NCBI RefSeq assembly: GCF_003003005.1
Contig: NZ_PVTR01000002.1
Location: forward strand, 272,831 to 336,830
Length of the DNA stretch: 64,000 bases
Reading direction: 5' to 3'
Source: Mongoliibacter ruber
GTDB taxonomy: Bacteria; Bacteroidota; Bacteroidia; Cytophagales; Cyclobacteriaceae
Made by a program: the position numbers and the translations under genes. Each line of letters opens with the position of its first letter. Within the stretch, counting starts at the first letter, position 1. A model generated the notes under the pieces. It worked only from the letters and a program-made list of their open reading frames with translations, was not told the DNA's origin and did not search any database. This document shows positions 8,072 to 17,198 of this stretch, in pieces.

Positions 8072-10564
8072 ATGTATCCGAAACTCCTTCTTTCCCTGCT
8101 CCTCTTTTTTTCATTCGGCCTTTTACATGCTCAGGATTATTCTTCAATGCTAAAAGAAAAAGTCATTCAGTACAGCGAAGCAAATCCTTATGAAAAAGTC
8201 CACCTCCATATGGACAAAGCACATTATTTTTTGAATGACACCATTTGGATCAAAGCCTATGGGACAATTGAAAACGGTGAAGAATTACCCGCCGCCACAC
8301 CATCGGTGCCCCTTTATGTCAACCTGTACAACCACATCAAGCGTGAACCTGAGGCACAAATAGTCATCAAATTGGAGAAAGGTTCTGGTCAGGGAGATTT
8401 GGTCTTGCCCAGAGATTTGAACCCCGGAATTTATTCCTTGATCGCTTTTACCAAAAGAAGTGAAGTGTCGGGCGAAAAATACCTCTTCGCCAAAGATCTT
8501 TGGATTGGGGAAATCACGGATGCCTTTATTCCCAGAACCGATTTGGAAGGGACTTTAGAAGTCAGTTTCCTTCCGGAGGGAGGCGACCTTATCGAAGGTT
8601 TGAAAAGTAAAGTTGGTTTCAAGGCTACAGGAGACAAAGGACTTGGAGAGGAGTTTTATGGATATTTGATTCAGAACGAAAAAGACACGCTATTCCAGTT
8701 TGAGTCCAACCATTTGGGAATGGGCTCTTTTGATATTACTCCTGAAAAAAACCAACAATACCATGCACATGTCAAATCCCTAAGCAGCAAGTGGAAAAAG
8801 GTCAACCTGCCTTCGGCAAAACCGAGGGGAACGGTACTGAGGGTGGATGTCCTGAGCGAGGAAGAAACAGGTGTCATTGAGGTTGAAAGTAATGCCCATT
8901 CAGAAAAGGAAATGATGCTACTGGCCATTTCCGCAGGTAAAATCGTCTGGGAGAAAAATGTGGCCTTACAAGAAGGAAAGGCAGAGGTTCAGTTCGTAAA
9001 AGATGATATACCTCCCGGAATTGCGCAAATCACGCTCATGGAAAAAAATGGCCCTCCAGTGGCAGAGCGCTTGGTCTACCTCCACCCATATGCGCAGGCT
9101 CTGGTGGAGTTTGAATCCGACAAAAACACCTATTCTCCAAAGGAATGGGTAGAATTGGATATTGTAGTCAGCGATGAGTTTGGGGCTCCGATAGCTGGTG
9201 ACTTTTCAATTTCTGTGACCGATGCCGGGCAGGTCTTCTCTGAGCCTTATGCGGCAAACATACTTTCACATTTTCGCTTGAGTTCCGAGTTGAAAGGTTT
9301 GGTCGAACAGCCTTCTTACTATTTTGACCTGGAAAATGAAAAAGCCGAAGCACATCTCGATGACTTGCTCTTGACACAGGGATGGAGGAGGTTCCGCTGG
9401 GAAAAACTGGCTGATGAGAACCGCAAAGGCCCTGAATTTGAAAGAGGCTTGGAATTCAGTGGTCAAGCCGTGCAACTGGGCGGAAAGTCCATCACAGAGC
9501 CGCATAAAGTGACAGCCATGGTCAACAGCTTTTATGACCTGCCGCAAATCTTGGAAGGGGAAACCGACGCTCAGGGCAGGTTTACCTTTACGGATTTGGA
9601 TTTCTTTGATTCTGTGTCTGTTTTCACACAGGTGTATCTTGAGAAAGATGGTTCTTCCAAGGTCAGCAAAAAAAATGAATTGCAATTGATTCCCAGGGAT
9701 GTGAAAGCAAGGCCGGATAAATTGATTTCGGGAATTCCTTTAAATCAAAAAGATAATATTGACTTTGAGTATGTGGTCAAAGTAGGAGAAGCAAGAAATA
9801 TGCTGGAACAGTTTGTCTTGGGTCAGGAAGTAATGCTACAGGAAATTACAGTAGAAGCAAAAGACCTGAGTAAGCCAAATGATTTTCGCACACTTTTATA
9901 CGGAGATAGTCCTGACGCTAGCCTCCCAGTCACTCGGGAAGATTTTGTTTATGCCAATGTCATTCAATTCCTTAGGGGAAGGGTTCCCGGAGTACAAGTA
10001 ATTGGAGATGTTTTTGATTTTCAGTATCCACCGAGGGTGATCATAAGGGGAGGGGTGATTACCGGAAATGCCAGCGGAAGGACTCAAAATGATAGCAACC
10101 CAATTTTAATTGATGGTCAACCCACCGATGTATTGATGGCCATGAGTCTAAATATGATAGATGTAGAAAGGGTTGACGTGATCAAATCCCAAGGGAAAGC
10201 TGCGTTGATGAGTGGTGTGCCCTATATCAATATCCTGACCAAAACAGGCAACCCTCCAACTGATTTTGAAGATGATCCGAGATTGGGTCAAGGGAATGAC
10301 TACTTATTTACCAAAGGGTATCAGGCGCCGAGGGAATTTTACCTCCCTCCGGCAGAGGTAGAAGACGATGGTTTTTTCTCGGTGGACTTTAGGTCTACCT
10401 TATTCTGGAACCCACAATTGCGCTCTCTTCAGGATGGGAAAATAAAAGTTTCCTTTCCTTTAAATGAAGGCTATACCCATGTCAATGTAGTTCTTGAAGG
10501 ACTTTCTAAATACAAAGAACCAGTTTATGGGCAGTTTACTTTTGATGCGGGGGGAGGAAATTAG
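8072..10564 (+). CDS. Large secreted MG2-like / TonB-plug protein without a beta-barrel
   Basis: The ATG at 8072 is preferred to the TTG at 8063. A signal peptide ends near LLHAQ. Next comes the segment EKVHLHMDKAHYF, typical of Bacteroidota proteins with alpha-2-macroglobulin-like (MG2) repeats (about 30-330), then beta-rich domains. Residues about 610-740 resemble a TonB-receptor plug (LRGRVPGVQV... PILIDGQPT... IDVERVDVIKS). The protein ends about 90 residues later, so there is no room for a barrel and it is not a transporter by itself. Function unknown; an envelope scaffold or partner of a receptor is possible. The stop TAG overlaps a purine-rich repeat arm. Confidence 0.72.
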   Translation: MYPKLLLSLLLFFSFGLLHAQDYSSMLKEKVIQYSEANPYEKVHLHMDKAHYFLNDTIWIKAYGTIENGEELPAATPSVPLYVNLYNHIKREPEAQIVIKLEKGSGQGDLVLPRDLNPGIYSLIAFTKRSEVSGEKYLFAKDLWIGEITDAFIPRTDLEGTLEVSFLPEGGDLIEGLKSKVGFKATGDKGLGEEFYGYLIQNEKDTLFQFESNHLGMGSFDITPEKNQQYHAHVKSLSSKWKKVNLPSAKPRGTVLRVDVLSEEETGVIEVESNAHSEKEMMLLAISAGKIVWEKNVALQEGKAEVQFVKDDIPPGIAQITLMEKNGPPVAERLVYLHPYAQALVEFESDKNTYSPKEWVELDIVVSDEFGAPIAGDFSISVTDAGQVFSEPYAANILSHFRLSSELKGLVEQPSYYFDLENEKAEAHLDDLLLTQGWRRFRWEKLADENRKGPEFERGLEFSGQAVQLGGKSITEPHKVTAMVNSFYDLPQILEGETDAQGRFTFTDLDFFDSVSVFTQVYLEKDGSSKVSKKNELQLIPRDVKARPDKLISGIPLNQKDNIDFEYVVKVGEARNMLEQFVLGQEVMLQEITVEAKDLSKPNDFRTLLYGDSPDASLPVTREDFVYANVIQFLRGRVPGVQVIGDVFDFQYPPRVIIRGGVITGNASGRTQNDSNPILIDGQPTDVLMAMSLNMIDVERVDVIKSQGKAALMSGVPYINILTKTGNPPTDFEDDPRLGQGNDYLFTKGYQAPREFYLPPAEVEDDGFFSVDFRSTLFWNPQLRSLQDGKIKVSFPLNEGYTHVNVVLEGLSKYKEPVYGQFTFDAGGGN

Positions 10565-10625
10565 AAACAAGATGCAAGACAAAGACGAGATGCGGGAAAC
10601 GAGAGATTAGAGGCGAAAAGCAAGA
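10562..10625 (+). repeat. Purine-rich repeat arm at a stop codon
   Basis: A purine-rich stretch of GAAACAAGA / GACGAGATG / GAGATTAGAGG / GCAAGACAGG modules begins at the TAG stop of the MG2-plug gene. The same modules follow the stops of the HAAO, thiolase and HAD genes (on their coding strands). The rest of the gap to 10752 holds no ORF. Confidence 0.6.
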
Positions 10626-10752
10626 CAGGTTAAATAGTGGAAAATTAGAATGTAGGAAGAAAGGATGATAAAAGGAGTTTATAGTTATTGGTGAATAGTG
10701 ATCAAAATGGGGGTTGATTTTAGATTTGAAATGATGTAGGTTGTGGTTGGTC

Positions 10753-12411
10753 TTATAACTTGCCCTCCAAAACCAGTATCTGTCCGTCTTTTTTCAACCT
10801 TTCCCTGATTCGTTCATAAGAAAGGTCCTGTACCGCTAGGTTTTGCTCTATAGCCAAAGAGGCAGCAGTAGCAGCTGATTGGCCCAAAATCATAAAAACA
10901 GGCTCCATGCGGATTGATCCAAAGGCTGTATGAGAACTGGACACACAGACAGCTACCAGTAGGTTTTCACATTCTTCTTTTTTGGGAATGATAGTACCAT
11001 AAGAGATTCCGTAGGGTTCTTTGGGTTTTACACCAATGTCTCCTTCATTTTGGACAAATCCTTCCGAGGTCACAATGCGCTGCACATTATGTGAATCGAG
11101 TGAATAGGATCCCATACCGATTGGTTGTGGAACATCCTTGGCACCCAATACATCGTGTTCTGTCATTACATAATCACCTACCATTCTTCTTGCCTCCCTG
11201 ACATAAATCTGATGAGGCCAGTTGTCATTGTCCACAAACTCATCTTTGGCCAATCCCCATTGAGCCATTTCTTTTCTGATTTTTTCGGGCACTTTGGGGT
11301 CATTGGCAAGGTAATACAAAAGGCCTTTTTGATAATCCACGTGATCCTCGATTATGACTTTTCGCTCCTCATAACTGGCTTCCGGATAAGCATAGTTTTT
11401 TCCTATGTAATCAGTACTGAATGGGCCATGGTTATTCGTATCGGTTTTGAGGTTGGGAATCGGGTCAAATTTGTCAAAAGTTTCATCCCATCCTGAGGCA
11501 TATACTCTTGCCAACAATTCATAACGTTTGGCGTCATAACCATCCGGTTTTGGAAAAGGTATCCTGTTGTCAGGGTGCTTACTGAAACACATCCTGAAAT
11601 TGTAAGCTTGAACTTTATCGTCTCCAGTCCCATTTTCAGCCAATGCCTCGGCTGAAATCTCTGGCAAGAGCCCACTTGAAGGATCGTCTTCTACTACATA
11701 AGGACTGATCGGCTTATGGAAATAATGACCATGCTGGTAAACCCCAAACTGTACACCATTCCAAGTTTCACCATAAGTATCATTAGACTCTCTTCCCACA
11801 TGGTAACTCACGCCTGCAGCTGCCATAAGGTCTCCCTCATAAGTAGCATCAATAAACATTTTTCCTTCGAAAACTTTCCCTGAAATGGTTGTGATAGACT
11901 TGATTCTGCCGTTTTCCATTTTCACCCCATTTTCCCTATCGAGCCACTCATTTCTATATACTTCGATGTCGTATTCTTGAACAAAATCCTCAAAAACCTT
12001 TTCAGCCACATGCGGTTCAAAAATCCACATGGTCCGGGCATCTCCATCAATAGCAGGAGTTCCCTGGCCAACATTTCCATAATCTTCTTTATTCTGCCAT
12101 TTCCAGGAATCATTATCCTGATAATGCATATAAACCCGATGGTAGAACTCCCTTGCCAATCCACCGATCACTGTTTTATCGCCAGTGTCAGTAAATCCCA
12201 GTCCACCTGAAGAAAGCCCACCAAGGTGAATTTCAGGAGAAACGACCACGACTCTTTTGCCCATTTTTTTGGCTTGAATTGCTGCTGTAATAGCCGCAGA
12301 AGTCCCGCCGTATATAATCACTTCGGGTTCAAATTTGTTTTTCGTTTCATTCTGACAGCCTAGGCACACCAACAATAAGGCAAATGCAAAGAAATGTATC
12401 GTTTTGGACAT
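10753..12411 (-). CDS. Lipoprotein FAD-dependent oxidoreductase
   Basis: The signal peptide has a lipobox LVCLGC with Cys at about residue 19, so this is probably a membrane-anchored periplasmic flavoprotein. The dinucleotide-binding region reads VIIYGGTSAAITAAIQAKKMG (a variant of GxGxxG), and LGGLSSGGLGFTDTG and FIDATYEGDLMAAAGVSY are hallmarks of the FAD_oxidored family (PF12831 type). Family members are often mis-annotated as xanthan lyases. They commonly sit in polysaccharide-use clusters, but none is visible here. It has its own transcription unit. Confidence 0.8.
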   Translation of the reverse strand: MSKTIHFFAFALLLVCLGCQNETKNKFEPEVIIYGGTSAAITAAIQAKKMGKRVVVVSPEIHLGGLSSGGLGFTDTGDKTVIGGLAREFYHRVYMHYQDNDSWKWQNKEDYGNVGQGTPAIDGDARTMWIFEPHVAEKVFEDFVQEYDIEVYRNEWLDRENGVKMENGRIKSITTISGKVFEGKMFIDATYEGDLMAAAGVSYHVGRESNDTYGETWNGVQFGVYQHGHYFHKPISPYVVEDDPSSGLLPEISAEALAENGTGDDKVQAYNFRMCFSKHPDNRIPFPKPDGYDAKRYELLARVYASGWDETFDKFDPIPNLKTDTNNHGPFSTDYIGKNYAYPEASYEERKVIIEDHVDYQKGLLYYLANDPKVPEKIRKEMAQWGLAKDEFVDNDNWPHQIYVREARRMVGDYVMTEHDVLGAKDVPQPIGMGSYSLDSHNVQRIVTSEGFVQNEGDIGVKPKEPYGISYGTIIPKKEECENLLVAVCVSSSHTAFGSIRMEPVFMILGQSAATAASLAIEQNLAVQDLSYERIRERLKKDGQILVLEGKL

Positions 12412-12453
12412 GGGGATATCTTGATTTTTTTGAAGGATAAATCAATTTAAAAA

Positions 12454-12491
12454 AAAATCCCCTGTCTAATAAAAATTAGGCAGGGGATTTT
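12454..12491 (-). terminator. Intrinsic terminator after the M1 aminopeptidase
   Basis: A 17-bp near-perfect stem (12454-12470 with 12475-12491, core CCCCTG/CAGGGG, 4-nt loop) is flanked by A-runs that give a U-tract on the minus strand. It lies 20 nt after the aminopeptidase stop. Confidence 0.85.
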
Positions 12492-12510
12492 ACTTTAAAT
12501 AAAATACAAT

Positions 12511-14844
12511 TTATCTCTTTCTGGCTCTCTTCATAGGATTGTCTCCCATGGAGGCTCCCCTTACACCACCAGCACTTTTGAATAATTCAAATCTGCTTGG
12601 GGTAAATTGTCTTGGCCAGAAATTGTTTGACTCATCGATATCTGCTGTTTCCCTGTATGGATCCAACACGATATTTTTCACTTCTTTTTTCTTGGCAAAG
12701 ACCTTGGTTACTTCCCACTCATTCAATCTCCAGATTTCGGCTGGAATTCTTTCAACCTCAGAAGTACCATCTGTATAATTGAACTGTATGATCAATGGCA
12801 TCACCAATCCACCATGGTTCCTGAAAGTCATTTCGTAGAAGTTCAAACCTGAATTCAACAAGTCTTTTTCTTTTTGTGACAACCTGTCCATAAAATCCTT
12901 ATACGCTTTTTCGTCTTCCGGAGTCACTGAGAAAGGGTTGTAGGAATTGTAAAAATCCCTAGCTGCCGGATCTGCCTCCACTACTGTTTGCGGAATGTCC
13001 TCTTTGTTGTAGTCTTGACTGATATGATAGGCTTCTCTTTCAGCTTCTTTTTGAAGGTCAGCCTTTTTCTGAGCAGGAGTCCTGTTGTCCAATTTGTACC
13101 AGCTTACATTTTCAATGGAGATATCTACAGGATCTGTACCGAAGAACCAACCCCTCCAGAACCAATCCAGGTCAACACCTGAAGCATCTTCCATAGTCCT
13201 GAAGAAATCCTCTGGTGTTGGATGCTTAAACATCCATCTTAATGCGTACTCTTTGAAGGCAAAGTCAAAAAGCTCTCTGCCCATAATTGTTTCTCTTAGA
13301 ATGTTCAGTGCAGTGGCAGGTTTTGCGTAAGCGTTTGGACCAAACTGAATGATGTTTTCTGAATTGGTCATAATTGGCTCAAGCAGGTGTCTTTCACTAG
13401 CCATGTAAGGTACAATTTTGTGTGCTGCTCCTCTTCTTGAAGGGTAATCTCTATCCCACTCTTGTTCGGCTAAGTATTGCATGAAGGTATTCAGCCCTTC
13501 ATCCATCCAAGACCACTGTCTTTCGTCAGAATTGACAATCATCGGGAAGAAGTTGTGTCCGACCTCATGGATAATTACTGAGATCATACCGTATTTGATC
13601 GCGTCAGAGTAAGTACCATCTTCATCAGGTCTGCCATAGTTGAAGCAGATCATTGGGTATTCCATACCATTTGTAGCTTCTACAGAAATGGCCACTGGGT
13701 AAGGATAGTCAAAAGTACGTGCTGAGTAAGATTTGATGGTATGGGCTACTGCTCTGGTAGAATACTGCTCCCAAAGTGGGTTCGCTTCTTTGGCATAATA
13801 AGACATCGCCATGACATTGTTACCGCCTTGTTTGACTGCCATTGCATCCCAGATGAACTTTCTTGAAGAAGTCCATGCGAAATCTCTAACATTTTCAGCA
13901 TGAAAAACCCAAGTTTTCTTGTCTTTGGCTTTTTGCTTTTCCAATCTTTCAGCTTCCGCTTGAGTCCTGATGATTACCGGTTTGTCAAAAGTTGTTTTTG
14001 CTTTGTTCCACCTGTCCATCTCGGTAGCGCTAAGAACCTCATCAGCATTTTGAAGCACACCTGTTGAACCTACCATATGGTCAGCTGGTACAGTGATTTT
14101 TACTTTATAGTCTCCAAAAGTCAAGGCAAATTCTCCTCGGCCTACAAACTCTTTGTGCTGCCAGCCTTCAAAGTCAGAATAAACAGCCATTCTAGGGAAC
14201 CACTCTGCCATCGTGTACAGGTAGTTTCCATCTTTTTCAAAATACTCATAACCCGGACGGCCACCGATAAAACTCATTCTATCGTGTACATTGAAGGTCC
14301 AGTCTACGGTAAATTCGGTTTGCTCTCCTGGCTTAAGTGCTTCAGGCAGGTCAACTCTCATCATCGTTTTCACAATGGTGACAGGAATATCATTTCCAGA
14401 GAGATCTTTAACTGAAAGGATTTTGAAACCCAAATCCTGGTCATGCCAAAGTATGCTTTCCAATTGTCTGAGGTTCATTCTGGGGTTGATACGGCTTTCA
14501 GCAATTTTAGGCGTGTTGGAATCAGCTGCTCTTTCATTTTGATCAAGCTGAATCCAGAGGTATTTCAATTCATCGGGAGAATTGTTGAAATAAGTGACTT
14601 TTTGCCATCCTTTGATAGACTGGTTTTCGTCATTCAGCTCAACCTCGATTTCGTGGTCAGCCTTTTGTTGCCAGTACATATGTCCAGGAGCACCGGAAGC
14701 GGTCCTGTACACATTTGGAGACCTAAGCATGGGCCCGAGCTGTTCGAACCTCTCGGCATGGTTCTGTTCAGTCCATTGGGCTGATACCGGAGCTGTTATT
14801 AACAGACCCAATAACAACGCAAATGCAGTAAATAGATGTTTCAT
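12511..14844 (-). CDS. M1-family zinc aminopeptidase, secreted
   Basis: Gluzincin peptidase of 777 residues with a Sec signal peptide (1-22, VSAQ). Zinc ligands are H426 and H430 in HEVGH and E449 in WMDEG, the exact HExxH-18-E spacing. GMEYP at 393-397 is the equivalent of the exopeptidase GxMEN motif. It probably acts in the periplasm, trimming N-terminal residues from peptides. Upstream, about 60 nt away, is the hupE-like gene in the same direction; DUF6702 is divergent. A stem-loop terminator lies just downstream. Confidence 0.9.
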   Translation of the reverse strand: MKHLFTAFALLLGLLITAPVSAQWTEQNHAERFEQLGPMLRSPNVYRTASGAPGHMYWQQKADHEIEVELNDENQSIKGWQKVTYFNNSPDELKYLWIQLDQNERAADSNTPKIAESRINPRMNLRQLESILWHDQDLGFKILSVKDLSGNDIPVTIVKTMMRVDLPEALKPGEQTEFTVDWTFNVHDRMSFIGGRPGYEYFEKDGNYLYTMAEWFPRMAVYSDFEGWQHKEFVGRGEFALTFGDYKVKITVPADHMVGSTGVLQNADEVLSATEMDRWNKAKTTFDKPVIIRTQAEAERLEKQKAKDKKTWVFHAENVRDFAWTSSRKFIWDAMAVKQGGNNVMAMSYYAKEANPLWEQYSTRAVAHTIKSYSARTFDYPYPVAISVEATNGMEYPMICFNYGRPDEDGTYSDAIKYGMISVIIHEVGHNFFPMIVNSDERQWSWMDEGLNTFMQYLAEQEWDRDYPSRRGAAHKIVPYMASERHLLEPIMTNSENIIQFGPNAYAKPATALNILRETIMGRELFDFAFKEYALRWMFKHPTPEDFFRTMEDASGVDLDWFWRGWFFGTDPVDISIENVSWYKLDNRTPAQKKADLQKEAEREAYHISQDYNKEDIPQTVVEADPAARDFYNSYNPFSVTPEDEKAYKDFMDRLSQKEKDLLNSGLNFYEMTFRNHGGLVMPLIIQFNYTDGTSEVERIPAEIWRLNEWEVTKVFAKKKEVKNIVLDPYRETADIDESNNFWPRQFTPSRFELFKSAGGVRGASMGDNPMKRARKR

Positions 14845-14907
14845 AGGGGTGTTTATTCAATTAAAAAGCAAATGGTTTTATCACCACCTGCAGGGTTAAA
14901 GTTTAAT

Positions 14908-15489
14908 TTACCAATATTTAGACTCTAGCATCATCATAAATGCCATGCCCAGGACGATGGAAGAAATCACCAAAGTCCAATCTTTTCTGTTTATTCCAGC
15001 TATTCCAATTAAGATACTTGAGGCAACCATAAATATAGCCACAATTACCAGCTGTCCAACCTCCAAACCTAAGTTAAAAGCCAAAAGAGGCTGGAAAATT
15101 GATGCTTCTTTACCCAAAAGAGAGCGTAGGTAATTGGAAAAACCCAATCCATGGATAAGTCCGAAGAATAGGGCAAAGAAATAGTTGACTTGAATTCCTC
15201 TCCCAGTACTTGGTTTGGGTTTGATAATATTACTCATTGCAGTGATGACTATGGTCACCGGAATCAGAAATTCAATGAGGTCAGCATTCACTTTTACCAA
15301 CTGAAGCGTAGCCAAAGCCAAGGTGATAGAATGTCCGATTGTAAATGCCGTAACCAGGATAATGATTTTTTTCCAATCTCTGAGGACATACAAAGCACAA
15401 AGTGCTACAACAAACAAAATGTGGTCAAAACCCGCTAAATCTAATATATGCTGAATCCCTAATTGAAAATACAGTTGAAACTGTCCCAT
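14908..15489 (-). CDS. HupE/UreJ-family membrane protein
   Basis: A polytopic membrane protein of 193 residues with about six hydrophobic segments. The N-terminal motif GIQHILDLAGFDHILF is characteristic of the HupE/UreJ_2 family, whose named members are linked to nickel or cobalt supply for hydrogenase and urease. No hydrogenase or urease gene is present here, so a metal-transport role is only a family-level suggestion. It sits upstream of the zinc M1 peptidase and divergent from DUF6702. Confidence 0.78.
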   Translation of the reverse strand: MGQFQLYFQLGIQHILDLAGFDHILFVVALCALYVLRDWKKIIILVTAFTIGHSITLALATLQLVKVNADLIEFLIPVTIVITAMSNIIKPKPSTGRGIQVNYFFALFFGLIHGLGFSNYLRSLLGKEASIFQPLLAFNLGLEVGQLVIVAIFMVASSILIGIAGINRKDWTLVISSIVLGMAFMMMLESKYW

Positions 15490-15579
15490 GTCACCCTAAA
15501 TCATTTAATACCGAAATAAATTTTTCGGTATGGTCCTATATTGTCTAATTTGCAAAGAAAATAAAATATACCTTTCCAC

Positions 15580-16068
15580 ATGCAATTGAATTACATTTTA
15601 ATGCTGTATTTGGGATGGAAGGTTTTTTTCCATCCATTCTATATCAGTCTTACAGAAATCAGGTACAATCCTGAAGCAAAGAGTCTGGAAATCGCCCAAA
15701 AGATTTTTTGGGATGACCTGGAAGTGGCGCTTGCTGAAATACATGGAGTAAAAGTGGATTTTCTAAACCCTACAGATACCGAAGCCTTGGAAGAAATGGC
15801 CAAGTCTTACCTTTTGTCAAAAAACGAAATCATCATCAATGGCCAAAAGGTAAACCCCCAATATCTCGGTTATGAAATCGAAGAGGAGGCGGCATGGTTT
15901 TATTTGGAGGTGAAAAATGTCGCCAAACCCCAAAAGGTAAAAATCCAGAATGAAGTCTTATTGTCCAACTTTGAAGGCCAGCAAAACATCATCAATTTCT
16001 ACGTGGAAAAACGACCCAAAAGCCTGATTTTGTACAAGGGTAGGGAGAGTGGAGTGCTGGAATTTTGA
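15580..16068 (+). CDS. DUF6702-family protein
   Basis: A 162-residue protein starting with a hydrophobic segment (about 1-18), so secreted or anchored. The motif FFHPFYISLTEIRYNPEAKSL followed by KIFWDDLE matches the Bacteroidota DUF6702 family. It is divergent from hupE with a 90-nt gap. Families of this kind often accompany HupE and M1 peptidases, which suggests a shared periplasmic role. No catalytic residues are apparent and the function is unknown. Confidence 0.7.
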   Translation: MQLNYILMLYLGWKVFFHPFYISLTEIRYNPEAKSLEIAQKIFWDDLEVALAEIHGVKVDFLNPTDTEALEEMAKSYLLSKNEIIINGQKVNPQYLGYEIEEEAAWFYLEVKNVAKPQKVKIQNEVLLSNFEGQQNIINFYVEKRPKSLILYKGRESGVLEF

Positions 16069-16130
16069 TTTTTGGTCACGCCTGTTTTTTTGCCATAAAG
16101 ACCCGAAGGCACTAAGGTCCTAAAGACTAC

Positions 16131-16256
16131 CAATGACAGATTTGTTTGGTACGTCACCATGATCCCGATAGCTATACGGGAGAAGTTCTCCTAGCCTAAA
16201 CGTTAGGAGATTTCCCGCAATACGACGGGACAGGCTTTCACTACGTTACCAATGAC
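16131..16256. repeat. Dispersed palindromic repeat, family A, reverse copy
   Basis: Starts with CAATGACAG and ends with ACCAATGACA. The stretch 16131-16210 is the reverse complement of 4724-4806 with few differences: the CCCGATAGCTATACGGG palindrome and the TCTCCTA-type hairpin are both kept. It is in the 519-nt gene-free gap after DUF6702. Confidence 0.75.
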
Positions 16257-16269
16257 AAATTTCAAGGTT

Positions 16270-16346
16270 GCGTCACCCTGACGGAGGAGGGGTCTCTTTC
16301 TTTCAAGCTTGGAGATCCTTCAGTCGTACCTCCTTCAGGATGACGC
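16270..16346. repeat. Palindromic repeat, family B
   Basis: The outer arms GCGTCACCCTGACGGAGG and CCTCCTTCAGGATGACGC are imperfect inverted repeats around about 40 nt of spacer. Just after it, at 16391-16404, the string TCGAGATGACAAGG matches the conserved end of the 22-24 kb repeat array, so fragments of three repeat families share this gap. Confidence 0.65.
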
Positions 16347-16490
16347 CGTAATGATGTAATTTCCTTTCTATCAAAGCCAAATTTAAATCCTCGAGATGAC
16401 AAGGTGATGCTGATTTTATCTTTAAGCTGAAACTAAAATCCTTAATAGATTGCGTGTTTCAAAACTGTCGCTAAACCTCCGTCTTGTGTA

Positions 16491-16587
16491 TTGATTCTTA
16501 TTTCTTGACTCTTTTATCTCATATCTACCCCTATCGGGGCTTGTTTCTCGCCCTTGGCATCTCGTATCTAATCTCTCGCTTCTCCGT
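16491..16587 (-). repeat. Purine-rich repeat arm (minus strand) after the HAAO stop
   Basis: On the minus strand, directly after the dioxygenase stop, come modules GGAGAAGCGAGAGATTAGA, GAGATGCC, GAGAAACAAG and, further on, AGTCAAGAAATAAGAATC. These are the same modules as at 10562, 37537-37570 and 39310-39379. A CCCCTATCGGGG palindrome interrupts it. Confidence 0.6.
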
Positions 16588-17103
16588 TCAACCTTTCTCC
16601 ATCACCGTCCCGCACTGATCACATTTGGTGTTCGACGGATTGCTCCAAAATCGCTCCATAATAGGTGGCAGCTGATTGACGATATCTGTCACTTCATGGA
16701 ATTCTTCGTAAAGCTTATTCCCACAATTTTCGCAATGCCAAATAAACCCGTCTTTCTCGCCTTCTTTACGGTATCTTTCCATCACCAACCCGATGGTATT
16801 TGCCGGCCTCCTTGGTGAATGTGGAACTCCCGCTGGCAACAAGAACATTTCACCGGGTCCTATTTTGATATCCTTTACTTCACCTTCCTCCACGATTTTT
16901 AGGGTGATTTCGCCTTCCACTTGATAAAAAAACTCTTCCCCCTCATTGTAGTGAAAATCTTTACGGGAATTGGGTCCACCGACTACCATCACAATAAAGT
17001 CATCATTTCCCTTATACATCACCTGATTGCCGATTGGCGGCTTGAGAAGGTGTCTGTTATCTTCAATCCATTTCTGAAAATTGATCGGTTTTGCCACTGG
17101 CAT
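16588..17103 (-). CDS. nbaC: 3-hydroxyanthranilate 3,4-dioxygenase
   Basis: Cupin dioxygenase of the kynurenine route, opening 3-hydroxyanthranilate to the precursor of quinolinate. The start is set at the ATG at 17103 (MPVAKPINF), the family's normal N-terminus; upstream residues are a hydrophobic read-through. The Fe ligands are in FHYNEGEEFFYQ (His and Glu) and GVPHSPRRP (His). The C-terminus has two CxxC pairs (CENC and CDQC), the rubredoxin-like site of bacterial and fungal forms. No other kynurenine-pathway gene is in the window. It is divergent from the M19 dipeptidase. Confidence 0.88.
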   Translation of the reverse strand: MPVAKPINFQKWIEDNRHLLKPPIGNQVMYKGNDDFIVMVVGGPNSRKDFHYNEGEEFFYQVEGEITLKIVEEGEVKDIKIGPGEMFLLPAGVPHSPRRPANTIGLVMERYRKEGEKDGFIWHCENCGNKLYEEFHEVTDIVNQLPPIMERFWSNPSNTKCDQCGTVMEKG

Positions 17104-17198
17104 AGCTAATGAGGTTTGGTTTATTAAAAGGTAAACACCAATAAGCTTTAAAAGTATTAAAAAAACTGTCAAATTTGAGTTCAAAATTCCCATTTTCC

